A program made the position numbers and the translations under genes. Shown here piece after piece: positions 28,171-36,429 of a DNA stretch of 64,000 bases. Within the stretch, counting starts at the first letter, position 1. Each line of letters opens with the position of its first letter. This stretch comes from Altererythrobacter sp. (GTDB lineage Bacteria; Pseudomonadota; Alphaproteobacteria; Sphingomonadales; Sphingomonadaceae), in the NCBI GenBank assembly GCA_031178065.1, contig JAPSJS010000008.1, forward strand, positions 1 to 64,000, written 5' to 3'. Under the pieces are notes generated by a model. That model did no database searches and was not told the origin of the DNA. It saw only the letters and a program-made list of their open reading frames with translations.

Positions 28171-29480
28171 GTAGCGTATCCCTCTTTGGCGGGTGAAGAA
28201 TGGGGCACGATGGCGGGGGCGAGGCGCGGTGCCAGGATGTGCACGATCGCCAGCGCGATGACGTAGGTGAAGCCAATCACGACGAAGATGGAGGTGTAGC
28301 TGCCAGTCGTGTCCAGGACATAGCCCGCGTATTGCGACATCAGCATCCCGCCGATCGCGCCGGCCATGCCGCCGAAGCCGACCACCGACCCGATCGCCCG
28401 TCGCGGCATCGTATCGGACACGAGTGTAAACAGATTGGCGGACCATCCCTGATGCGCCGCGGCGGCAAGGCCGACGATCGCGACTGCGAGCCAGAGTTGA
28501 TCCGCGCTGGCGGCGAAGCTTACCGGCAGCACACAGAGCGCGCAGACGAGCATCGCGATCTTGCGCCCCGCATTGACGCTCCAGCCGCGTTGAATCAGCG
28601 TAGAGGAAAGCCACCCGCCGCCGATGCTGCCGACGTCTGCTATCAGATAAATGGCGATGAGCGGCGGGCCGAACGTGCGCAGGTCGAGTCCATGGGTCTT
28701 GGCAAAGAAATCGGGTAGCCAGAACAGGAAGAACCACCAAATGGGATCGGTCATGAACTTGGCGATCGCGAAGGCCCAGGTCTGCCGAAGCGGCAGGATC
28801 GCGCGCCACCGTACGGGCCGATCATCCTCGGCCGGATCGCTGCGAATATGGGCGAGTTCGGCGGCGCCGAGCCGCTGCGACTTTTCAGGGGCACGGTAGA
28901 CGGCGAGCCACACCGCCAACCAGACGAATCCCAGTGCGCCGGTGATGATGAATGCCGCCTCCCATCCCATCGCAAGAGCGATCGGGGGCACGACGAGCGG
29001 CGTCACGACCGCGCCGACGTTGGAGCCAGCGTTGAAGATGCCGGTCGCGAAGGCGCGTTCCTTCTTCGGAAACCATTCGGAAACCGCTTTGATCGCCGCG
29101 GGGAAGTTGGCCGCTTCACCGAGGCCGAGGGCGATTCGAGCGATGGCGAAGCTTACGACGCTTCGACCGAACGCGTGTGCCATCGCCGCAAAACTCCAGA
29201 TCACGATGGCGATGGCGAAACCGCGGCGCACCCCGACGCGGTCGAGAAGACGACCGGCCCCTACCAGACCCACCGCGTAGGCGACCTGAAACCAGAAGAC
29301 GATGTTGGCGTAGTCGCGCTCGCTCCAGCCGAATTCGAGTTCCAGCGTCGGCTTGAGGATGCCGATAATCTGCCGGTCGACATAGTTGATCGTCGTAGCA
29401 AAGAAGAGGAGCGCACAAATTACCCAGCGCTGGTGACCGATGCGCGGCGTTGGTCCTGCAGTGGCTTCACGTTCAGACAT
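28167..29480 (-). CDS. MFS transporter, ExuT/anion-cation symporter type
   Basis: 437 residues with twelve predicted membrane helices. The start (RWVICALLFFATTINYVDRQ) and the RIALGLGEAANFPAAIKAVS helix 4-5 segment are signatures of the hexuronate/glucarate permease family. A membrane sugar-acid symporter fits the KduI/DUF4861 operon: it probably imports unsaturated or deoxy-uronate monomers. I chose the ATG at 29480; a longer frame reaches back into non-coding DNA. Confidence 0.9.
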   Translation of the reverse strand: MSEREATAGPTPRIGHQRWVICALLFFATTINYVDRQIIGILKPTLELEFGWSERDYANIVFWFQVAYAVGLVGAGRLLDRVGVRRGFAIAIVIWSFAAMAHAFGRSVVSFAIARIALGLGEAANFPAAIKAVSEWFPKKERAFATGIFNAGSNVGAVVTPLVVPPIALAMGWEAAFIITGALGFVWLAVWLAVYRAPEKSQRLGAAELAHIRSDPAEDDRPVRWRAILPLRQTWAFAIAKFMTDPIWWFFLFWLPDFFAKTHGLDLRTFGPPLIAIYLIADVGSIGGGWLSSTLIQRGWSVNAGRKIAMLVCALCVLPVSFAASADQLWLAVAIVGLAAAAHQGWSANLFTLVSDTMPRRAIGSVVGFGGMAGAIGGMLMSQYAGYVLDTTGSYTSIFVVIGFTYVIALAIVHILAPRLAPAIVPHSSPAKEGYAT

Positions 29481-30083
29481 ACTGCTCCTCTCCGGGGTGC
29501 CTGGCGCTCGCCTTGTTCGCTGGAGCCGCGGCCTGAATTCGACCGGTGACCAAATGGGCCGAGATCCATTTCTGCGGGCGAGTGGTGATCTTGAAGCTGG
29601 GCCAAAAGGGCCGGGTGTGGCGGGGCGGGGCAGTGATGCAGTCCCGCACGAAGCGGTTGTCCGCACTGAAATCGACCAGGTCCATGAGCAGTCGGTCATC
29701 CCAACAAACGATATGTTCGGCGCATCTCGGGACGTGGGCGGTCTGGATCCGCTGCATTGCAATGCCGGGGCCGTAGCCGCGATGGCCCACATGAGCGCAG
29801 GGCGTTTCCCGTGCCGAGCATCGATGCTCCGCGGTCGGCGTAAGGTTGGCGACGATGTGCGAGCTCGGGAGCCTCACAGCGGCAGAGACCGGTTTCCACA
29901 ACCGCGACCTGGCAGCGCAGCTCCGTTCTTGGCGGATTGCCGGATCATACCCTCTCCCACTTTCTCTAATGAGCCAGTTGTATGACGACATACAAGATGT
30001 TGTCAAACGTGTTGATTCGAGCTAGCCCATGCAGCCTGCCGAGTAGTGGAGGCGAACTCCCGAGTCGGTTTGGGAGTTGAGCA
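29481..30083. other. 600-base divergent control region of the polyuronate locus
   Basis: Between the leftward transporter operon and the GntR regulator. Open frames on the minus strand look like high-GC shadows and none matches a family. The operator at 29978-29995 sits about 90 bases before the regulator start. The distance to the leftward operon (about 500 bases) leaves room for a long leader; no RNA element recognised. Confidence 0.5.
29978..29995. promoter_or_regulatory. GntR/FadR-type operator palindrome, site A
   Basis: TTGTATGACGACATACAA: arms TTGTATG and CATACAA pair perfectly around a four-base centre. It shares the core GTATGA-N2-nCATAC with site B at 30959. Its position upstream of both the regulator and the leftward operon suggests it is the binding site of the product of 30084-30863. 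Confidence 0.65.
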
Positions 30084-30863
30084 GTGAGTGTGTCTGATCG
30101 CAGCACTGAAGAAGCACGGTTTGCTCGAAAGCGGCGACCCACCCTGGTGGATGCGGCGTGCGAGCACATTCGGAGCAGCATTCATTCCGGCGCGCATGCC
30201 CCGGGCGAACGGTTGCCGACTGAGGCGGAGTTCGGGGATGTGCTGGGTGTCAGTCGAACGGTGGTGCGGGAGGCCGTGGCCAGGTTGGCAGCCGAAGGAC
30301 TCGTCGAGCCTCGCCACGGCAAGGGTGTTTTCGTCAGCGAAACGGCGAAATACCAGGCATTTCAGATCACACGCGATGAGCTGGACAGCCTCAGCGACGT
30401 CATCCAGCTGCTCGAGCTGCGCCTCTCGGTCGAAACCGAGATGGCGAGCCTCGCGGCGGAGCGCCGTGGTGAAGTCGACCTGATGAACATGCGGCGGCAG
30501 CTCAAGCTGCTCGCGAGCGCGAAGGGGGACATCGACGAATCGGTCAGGGCCGATGTCGAATTCCATCGGGCGATCGCGAAGGCCAGCAACAACATCTATT
30601 TCACCAAGCTCATCGATTTTCTCGGCGTGCGGCTAGTTCCGCCGCGCTCGCTCTATCTCCGCCAAAAGGAAATCCAGGCGAGTCAGAGCTACATCGCGAC
30701 GATCAGCGCTGAGCATGAAGCGATACTGGATGCAGTGGTTGCCGGGGATCCTCAAGCCGCACGGATTGCGGCGCGAGCGCATATGAGCGAGAGTCTTCGG
30801 CGGCATCGCGCGCTGGAAAGCGCCGCGACCGTTGTCGATCGACATCGTCGGAGAAGCGATTGA
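30084..30863 (+). CDS. GntR-family (FadR/FCD) transcriptional regulator
   Basis: 259 residues. The N-terminal winged helix-turn-helix (LPTEAEFGDVLGVSRTVVRE) is followed by an all-helical FCD ligand domain (LELRLSVETEMASLAAERR; VEFHRAIAKASNN; AEHEAILDAV; AARAHM) whose Asp/His residues usually bind a metal and an acidic sugar derivative. It most likely represses the flanking transporter, KduI and receptor genes and is released by KDG or a related uronate. Two matching palindromes (29978 and 30959) support this. Confidence 0.9.
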   Translation: MSVSDRSTEEARFARKRRPTLVDAACEHIRSSIHSGAHAPGERLPTEAEFGDVLGVSRTVVREAVARLAAEGLVEPRHGKGVFVSETAKYQAFQITRDELDSLSDVIQLLELRLSVETEMASLAAERRGEVDLMNMRRQLKLLASAKGDIDESVRADVEFHRAIAKASNNIYFTKLIDFLGVRLVPPRSLYLRQKEIQASQSYIATISAEHEAILDAVVAGDPQAARIAARAHMSESLRRHRALESAATVVDRHRRRSD

Positions 30864-30958
30864 TCGCACGTGCATCGCGGGCGTGTTGAGGGACGCAGCT
30901 AGAATTTCAGGCACCTGAGAAATGAGGGATCGAGGGAGCTTGTGCGCAAAAAATATAG

Positions 30959-30972
30959 GTATGACATCATAC
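30959..30972. promoter_or_regulatory. GntR/FadR-type operator palindrome, site B
   Basis: GTATGACATCATAC: perfect six-base arms around CA. It sits 12 bases before the TonB-receptor start and next to its AGGAGAGG ribosome site, where a repressor would block transcription. Confidence 0.7.
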
Positions 30973-30984
30973 AGGAGAGGATCT

Positions 30985-33804
30985 ATGCAAGCCAAATGGC
31001 TCACATCCGCAGCGCTGGCTGCCATCGCGCTTCACTCGGTTGCGCCCGGCGCAGCAAAGGCGCAGACCGCATCTGCCCCGGCGAACGAGGCCGCCCAAGC
31101 GCAAGGCTCTAGCCCCCAGGGTGCCACCGCAGCGGACCGGGCAAACGAGCCGGCGAGCGCCGGCCAGGAAATTGTGGTCACCGGCATTCGCGAAAGCCTC
31201 GCCCAGGCCGCTGAGATCAAGCGGGCCTCGACCAACGTGGTCGATTCGATCGTCGCCGAAGATATCGGCAAGCTTCCCGATCTCACCACCGCGTCCGCCT
31301 TGCAACGCGTGCCGGGCGTTCAGGTGGTGGTCGGCGGCAACAACGAGATCGTTGGCGTTCGCATCCGCGGCCTGACCGACATCGTCACGACCCTCAACGG
31401 CCGCGAGATCTTCACCGGGGTCGGCCGCGGCTTTGCCTTTCAGGACCTCCCCGCTGAAGCGCTTGCCGGCGTGGACGTGTATAAGTCGAGTTCCGCCGAG
31501 CGGGTCGAGGGCGGTGTCGGCGGCGGCATCAACATGCGGCTGCGGCGCGCGCTCGATTTCGACAAACTGACGATCTCCGGCAGTGCCCGCGCGACCTACG
31601 CGGCGGAAGCCGGTGCCGACAACCCGGTCAATCCCGCGATCAGCGGCCTGATCGCAAACCGCTGGACGACCGGGATCGGCGACATCGCGGCGATGCTAGG
31701 CGTGTCGTACCAGCGCAACGAATATGCCCGACCCAACGCCTGGAACGACTGGACGCGCAGTTCCGACGCCGCGCCGAACAGCACCGTGCCCGGCATCCAG
31801 ACCCCAACCGGCTTCGCGGCGTCGAGCGAATACGGCACTTATGAACGGCCCCAGGCGAATTTCTCGGTCGAATGGGCGCCCGATAGTGAGACCAAATTCT
31901 ATCTTGAAGGGCTTTTCGCAGGCTATCGCGCCAATGAATTTCAGGCGCGGCCGACGTTCCGCGCCTTCACCGGATCGTCGTTCGAACCCGTGGTGGGCGA
32001 CCGGTGCGAGGAATTCGGCGTCGGCCCGGACGGTTACAATACCTCGGATATTCGCGGCCCGGAAAATCCCGATGGCGAGGGCACCATTCAGGAGCTTTGC
32101 AACGCGACCGGCTATACCGCGCGCGATATCGAATATTACACCGCGACGGTGGCCAATCGCGCCCGGACCGACCTGTTCCTGATCGCCACCGGCTTCGAAA
32201 AGGACATCGGCGCCCTCAATTGGAAGACCGATATCTCTTATGAGGTGTCCAAGAACGAAAACAACAGCTTCCGTGTCGATATCGGCAAGCGAATTGCCGA
32301 ACTCATCCAGGTTCGCGACGTCGACCACGCCCCTCAGGCGACGATGCCCGGCAACCCGATGAACGATCCGGAAGGCCTGACGTTCACCAACGGCATGTCG
32401 GAAAATATCAACCGCAGCAAGGGCACGCTGCTCGCGGTGGCGAGCGACTTCCGATACGATGTCGGCAGCTTTGTCGATTATGTCGAAGCGGGTGTCCGCG
32501 TCGCCCGGCGCGAGGCCAATTTCCAGCAATATCTCGGCGGCCCGCCCGCGCCCGGCGGCTCGTTCGTTACCCCGCTATCCGCAGCCGGGTTGCCGTCGGA
32601 CATTCTGGTGGAATCGCCCGGCATCCCGCAGATGAACGACGGCGCGCCCGTTCTCCAGATCGACCCCAACTATCTGCTGCAGGACAGTATCAAGAGCCAG
32701 TTGCGCGAATTTTACGGTATTTCCCCCGAAACCCCGGCGTTCGATCCCACGCGCGATTATGACGCCGAGGAGCGGAGCTATGCCGGCTATCTCCAGGTCC
32801 GCTATGAATTCCCGCTGACCGACACGGTCATGGTGGACGGCCTGCTCGGCACGCGCGTGACCCGTACCGACCGCAGAATCGTCGGCGCGGGGCTCGTCAC
32901 CGATCCCGAAACCGACATATCGGAAGTGGTGGTCGTGAACCGGTCAACCAGCGACACCGATTTCCTGCCGAATGCGAGCGCGCGGATTAACTTTGGCGGC
33001 GGCCTCCAGGCGCGCTTCAACTATTCGAAGACGCTGTCGCGGCCGAGCTTCGGGCAGCTCAACCCCGGCCTGAGCTATGTCGTATCCTATGTGAACACGA
33101 TCCAGAATTCGGGGTCGGGCGGCAACCCTGACCTCAGGCCCCAAAAGGCCGATAGCTTCGACGCCTCCCTCGAATATTATTTCGGACAGAGCAATTACGT
33201 CTCCGCTGTCGCCTTCTACCGCGACATCAAGGATCGCGTGATTAACGGTACCGAAGTCCGCACGATCGACGGCCTGCAATATGTCATCTCGACGCCGCGC
33301 AACCTGGGCTCGGCCACGGTCAAGGGCATCGAGCTGAGTGGGCAGCTGTTCCTCGATTTTCTGCCCGAGGGCCTCGACGGCTTAGGGGTTCTCGGCAACT
33401 TCACCATCGTCGACAGCGAGGCGACAACGCCGGGGGACCGGCTGGAAGGGCTGGAACTGCTCGGGGTGTCCAAATACAATTACAACGCCGGCCTGATTTA
33501 TGAAAAATACGGCGTTTCGGCGCGCATCATCTACACCTATCGCTCGCAATATTATGATGGCGACATCACCAACGGCCTGTCGCTGCGGCCGATCGTCTAT
33601 CCGGTCGGCCTCAACGGCATCCGCGCAGGCGGCCGGCTCGACTTCGGTCTCAATTACGACATCACCGACGCGATCACGATCAATCTCGCCGGCACGAACA
33701 TCACTGGGCAGAAGACCTACTCGTTCGAAACGCGGGAGGATTTCGTTCGCGATGTGCGAAACGACGACACGACTTATTCGATCGGCGTTCGCTTCGATTT
33801 CTGA
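30985..33804 (+). CDS. TonB-dependent outer-membrane receptor (polysaccharide locus)
   Basis: 939 residues from the ATG at 30985 (AGGAGAGG just upstream). The signal peptide ends about AAKAQ. A TonB box-like EIVVTGIRESL motif and plug domain (about 80-210) are followed by a large beta-barrel, ending with an aromatic C-terminal strand YSIGVRFDF. The IRESLAQAAEIKR start is typical of sphingomonad and xanthomonad carbohydrate receptors. It should import an oligosaccharide cut from a polyuronate-containing glycan. Its promoter carries operator B, linking it to the regulator. Confidence 0.93.
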   Translation: MQAKWLTSAALAAIALHSVAPGAAKAQTASAPANEAAQAQGSSPQGATAADRANEPASAGQEIVVTGIRESLAQAAEIKRASTNVVDSIVAEDIGKLPDLTTASALQRVPGVQVVVGGNNEIVGVRIRGLTDIVTTLNGREIFTGVGRGFAFQDLPAEALAGVDVYKSSSAERVEGGVGGGINMRLRRALDFDKLTISGSARATYAAEAGADNPVNPAISGLIANRWTTGIGDIAAMLGVSYQRNEYARPNAWNDWTRSSDAAPNSTVPGIQTPTGFAASSEYGTYERPQANFSVEWAPDSETKFYLEGLFAGYRANEFQARPTFRAFTGSSFEPVVGDRCEEFGVGPDGYNTSDIRGPENPDGEGTIQELCNATGYTARDIEYYTATVANRARTDLFLIATGFEKDIGALNWKTDISYEVSKNENNSFRVDIGKRIAELIQVRDVDHAPQATMPGNPMNDPEGLTFTNGMSENINRSKGTLLAVASDFRYDVGSFVDYVEAGVRVARREANFQQYLGGPPAPGGSFVTPLSAAGLPSDILVESPGIPQMNDGAPVLQIDPNYLLQDSIKSQLREFYGISPETPAFDPTRDYDAEERSYAGYLQVRYEFPLTDTVMVDGLLGTRVTRTDRRIVGAGLVTDPETDISEVVVVNRSTSDTDFLPNASARINFGGGLQARFNYSKTLSRPSFGQLNPGLSYVVSYVNTIQNSGSGGNPDLRPQKADSFDASLEYYFGQSNYVSAVAFYRDIKDRVINGTEVRTIDGLQYVISTPRNLGSATVKGIELSGQLFLDFLPEGLDGLGVLGNFTIVDSEATTPGDRLEGLELLGVSKYNYNAGLIYEKYGVSARIIYTYRSQYYDGDITNGLSLRPIVYPVGLNGIRAGGRLDFGLNYDITDAITINLAGTNITGQKTYSFETREDFVRDVRNDDTTYSIGVRFDF

Positions 33805-33882
33805 CCACCGCCTTGCCCGCGCGCGCCGCCTCTGGAAGGGTCGCGCGCGAGCATCATCAATTTGCAAAACGGGAGAGTAGCT

Positions 33883-36036
33883 TTGCGATATCGTATCAAG
33901 GGGGCGTTCGTCGGACTTGCCTTTGCGACCATGGCCATGGGGGCCGGGTCCGCTCAGGCGCAGGCGCAACGCGCCGCCACGACGCTGATGGCGCCTGCCA
34001 CGCCCCTTTCCGGTGACGTACGGGTCGATCGGGCGCAGGATAGCGTCGCCATCACCTGGCCGGCCGGTGCGGAAGGCGAGCGCGGCCAGCTCGTTCTGGC
34101 CCTTGCCAAGGATGAGCCGCTGATCCGCTCGCTCGGCATCGCCGACAAGACGATCCTCGCCGGTGTCGACCCAGCCGCCGTGGTCACCATCGGTACACGC
34201 GATCTCAAGCAGGGTTGGACCGTCTTCTTCGACAATCCCCGCAACCGCCCGTTCGACAGCTTCCCGCTCGAACTGAAGCGCGACGCGATCCGAGTTGAGC
34301 AGGCCGGCGGCTATACCAAGGTCATCGTCGACGGTGCGACAGCAGGCCCGTTCAGCGGCACTTACGAGTTCACTATCTACCCCGGGTCGCGCCTGATCCG
34401 GTCGGCGTTGGTCATGTCCACGGAGCGCGACGCCACCGCCTACACCTTCGATACCGGATTGAGTGTTGCAGAATCGGCCGATCTGCCGTGGCGCGCCATT
34501 GCCTATACCGATATGTCGGACGACCTCGCGCGCGCAACGGGCGATACCCTCGCGGAGCCTGCCGCTTCGCCAAAGGTAAGAGGGCGGATGATCATCGCCG
34601 AAGGTGCGGCCGGCGGCGCGCTCGCGCTGCTGCCGCCGCCGCATCAGTATTTCTATCCGGTGGATTACGCCAACAACGACCACAGCGTTTGGTACGGCAA
34701 TGATTACCGCAATCTCGACGGACGCACCGGCTTCGGTGTCCGGCAGACGCTGGAGGGTGACCGTCGCTACGTGCCGTGGGTCAATGCGCCGCCCGGCACC
34801 GAGCAGGATATGGGCGTCTTTTACCTGCTCGACGACGGCGATGCCGCGAGCGCGACGAAAGCCGCCTTCGCCTATACGCGTGGCGACCGGTTCAAGTCGC
34901 TCCCCGGCCATCGCACCTTCACCAGCCATTACCATGTCGAACACGCGGTCGATTTCCTGAACCAGAAGCGTTTCCAGCAATCGACCGGCGTTCCGGCGGG
35001 GCTGGAGAAGCCGGAGTTCATCGACCGGTTCAAGGCGATGAACGTCGAGATCGTCCATCTCGGCGAATTGCACCTGTCGAGGGAGGACCTCGACCGCGCG
35101 GGCGATCGGCTGACGCTCCTCAAGACCATCCACGACGAAACTGCGCGCCTTTCCGACGAGGAACTGCTGCTGCTGCCGGGCGAGGAGCCCAATGTCCATC
35201 TCGGCGGCCATTGGGTGAGCTTCTTTCCCAAGCCGGTTTACTGGACCCTTGATCGCGAGGCCGGGCAGCCCTTCGTCGAAACTGACCCGGAACTCGGCAA
35301 GGTCTATCACGTCGGATCGCCCGAGGACGTGCTGAAGCTGATGGAGGCCGAAGGCGGGCTGATGTGGACGGCCCATCCGCGGATCAAGGGATCGACCGGC
35401 TATCCCGACAAATACCGCGACCAGCCTTTCTTCAAGAGCGACCGTTATCTCGGCGGTGCGTGGAAGGCGATGCCGGCCGACTATTCGCGGGGCCGGCTAG
35501 GCTGGCGCGTGCTCGACCTGCTCGACGACATGAACAACTGGGCGGCCAAGCCCAGCGAGCGCAAGTTCACGCCTGGCGAGGTCGACGTGTTTCAGATTTC
35601 GGGCGACAGCGAACTCTACGCACATATGAATATCAATTACCTTCGCCTGGAGGGGCCGCTGCCGAGCTACGAAGCCGGCTGGCAGCCGGTCGTCGATGCG
35701 CTGCGCGACGGTGCTTTCTTCACCACCACGGGCGAGGTTCTGATCCCCAGCTTCACTATCGACGGCGCCCAAAGCGGTGAAACGACCGCGCCGGGCAGCC
35801 AAGCCACGGTGCGCGCCACGATCGAATGGACCTTCCCACTGGCCTTCGCCGAGATCGTCAGCGGCGACGGGGCCCAGGTCTATCGCGAGCGGATCGATTT
35901 GACCGACCATGGTGTGTTCGGAACGGCGACGATTGCGAAAACGCTCGACCTCAGCGGCCGCAAATGGGCGCGGCTGGAGGTGTGGGACGTCGCTGCCAAT
36001 GGCGCCTTCACGCAGCCGGTCTTCTTTGGCGAGTAG
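33883..36036 (+). CDS. Secreted protein of the polyuronate locus, possibly a PHP-like (CehA/McbA) hydrolase
   Basis: About 717 residues, starting at a TTG (33883) with GGGAGAG 5 bases upstream; an in-frame TTG at 33862 is less well placed. The signal peptide ends about GSAQAQ. Two halves are visible. The first 330 residues are beta-rich and Tyr/Asp-rich with a DYANNDHSVWYGNDYRNLD segment. From about 345 there are repeated His/Asp/Glu clusters (SHYHVEHAVDFL, HLGELHLSRED, NVHLGGHWVSFF, MWTAHPRIKG) like the metal sites of the PHP/CehA superfamily. No confident family. Position between receptor and GH127 suggests a glycan-processing role, perhaps a new lyase or esterase. Confidence 0.55.
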   Translation: MRYRIKGAFVGLAFATMAMGAGSAQAQAQRAATTLMAPATPLSGDVRVDRAQDSVAITWPAGAEGERGQLVLALAKDEPLIRSLGIADKTILAGVDPAAVVTIGTRDLKQGWTVFFDNPRNRPFDSFPLELKRDAIRVEQAGGYTKVIVDGATAGPFSGTYEFTIYPGSRLIRSALVMSTERDATAYTFDTGLSVAESADLPWRAIAYTDMSDDLARATGDTLAEPAASPKVRGRMIIAEGAAGGALALLPPPHQYFYPVDYANNDHSVWYGNDYRNLDGRTGFGVRQTLEGDRRYVPWVNAPPGTEQDMGVFYLLDDGDAASATKAAFAYTRGDRFKSLPGHRTFTSHYHVEHAVDFLNQKRFQQSTGVPAGLEKPEFIDRFKAMNVEIVHLGELHLSREDLDRAGDRLTLLKTIHDETARLSDEELLLLPGEEPNVHLGGHWVSFFPKPVYWTLDREAGQPFVETDPELGKVYHVGSPEDVLKLMEAEGGLMWTAHPRIKGSTGYPDKYRDQPFFKSDRYLGGAWKAMPADYSRGRLGWRVLDLLDDMNNWAAKPSERKFTPGEVDVFQISGDSELYAHMNINYLRLEGPLPSYEAGWQPVVDALRDGAFFTTTGEVLIPSFTIDGAQSGETTAPGSQATVRATIEWTFPLAFAEIVSGDGAQVYRERIDLTDHGVFGTATIAKTLDLSGRKWARLEVWDVAANGAFTQPVFFGE

Positions 36037-36429
36037 GCTCCGAACCCATCACGCGTCGGCGCCGTAGGTCTGCCTAACAGGTTTTGCCTACGGCCCCCGC
36101 GTGACGGATTTAACGCGCCGCCTGCTCGAAGATCGCTTGTTGGGCAGGGACGCGCGCGACCGATCCTTTGGGCTTCCTGGTAAACGCGTTGGGCAGGAGC
36201 TTCTTCGCGGCAACGGATGCCGTCGATCGATGAGAGGGGGAGTGCTCGCTAGTGCTCTTCGCCAGTGCCGGCCGGAACTCCCGGCCTGAATGAACCCGAG
36301 CTGCCCCTTTTGTGGATCGAAGGAGGCGAACCAATCCCCCAGATCGCCGCAAATGAGCAAAAGCTTTCAATAGCGCGAGACTTGGCGTAACAAAAAAGAA
36401 AATTGCTTTAAAAAAGCGAAGGGACGGGG
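36037..36429. other. 390-base gap before the GH127 gene
   Basis: A minus-strand open frame (36110-36370) ends LLPNAFTRKPKGSVARVPAQ with no recognised family, start or ribosome site. It may be a decayed gene. No copy of the GTATGA operator is present here, so the GH127-transporter pair may have its own control. Confidence 0.4.

Noticed and set aside
29481-30006. Possible extra gene upstream of the MFS transporter (minus strand)
   Set aside because: Two overlapping frames of similar length, neither with a family match, ribosome site or codon pattern like the neighbours.
33382-35376. 664-codon minus-strand frame opposite the receptor and PHP-like gene
   Set aside because: Antisense shadow crossing two real genes.
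36110-36370. Possible transposase remnant before GH127
   Set aside because: No inverted repeats or recognisable transposase motifs could be seen.
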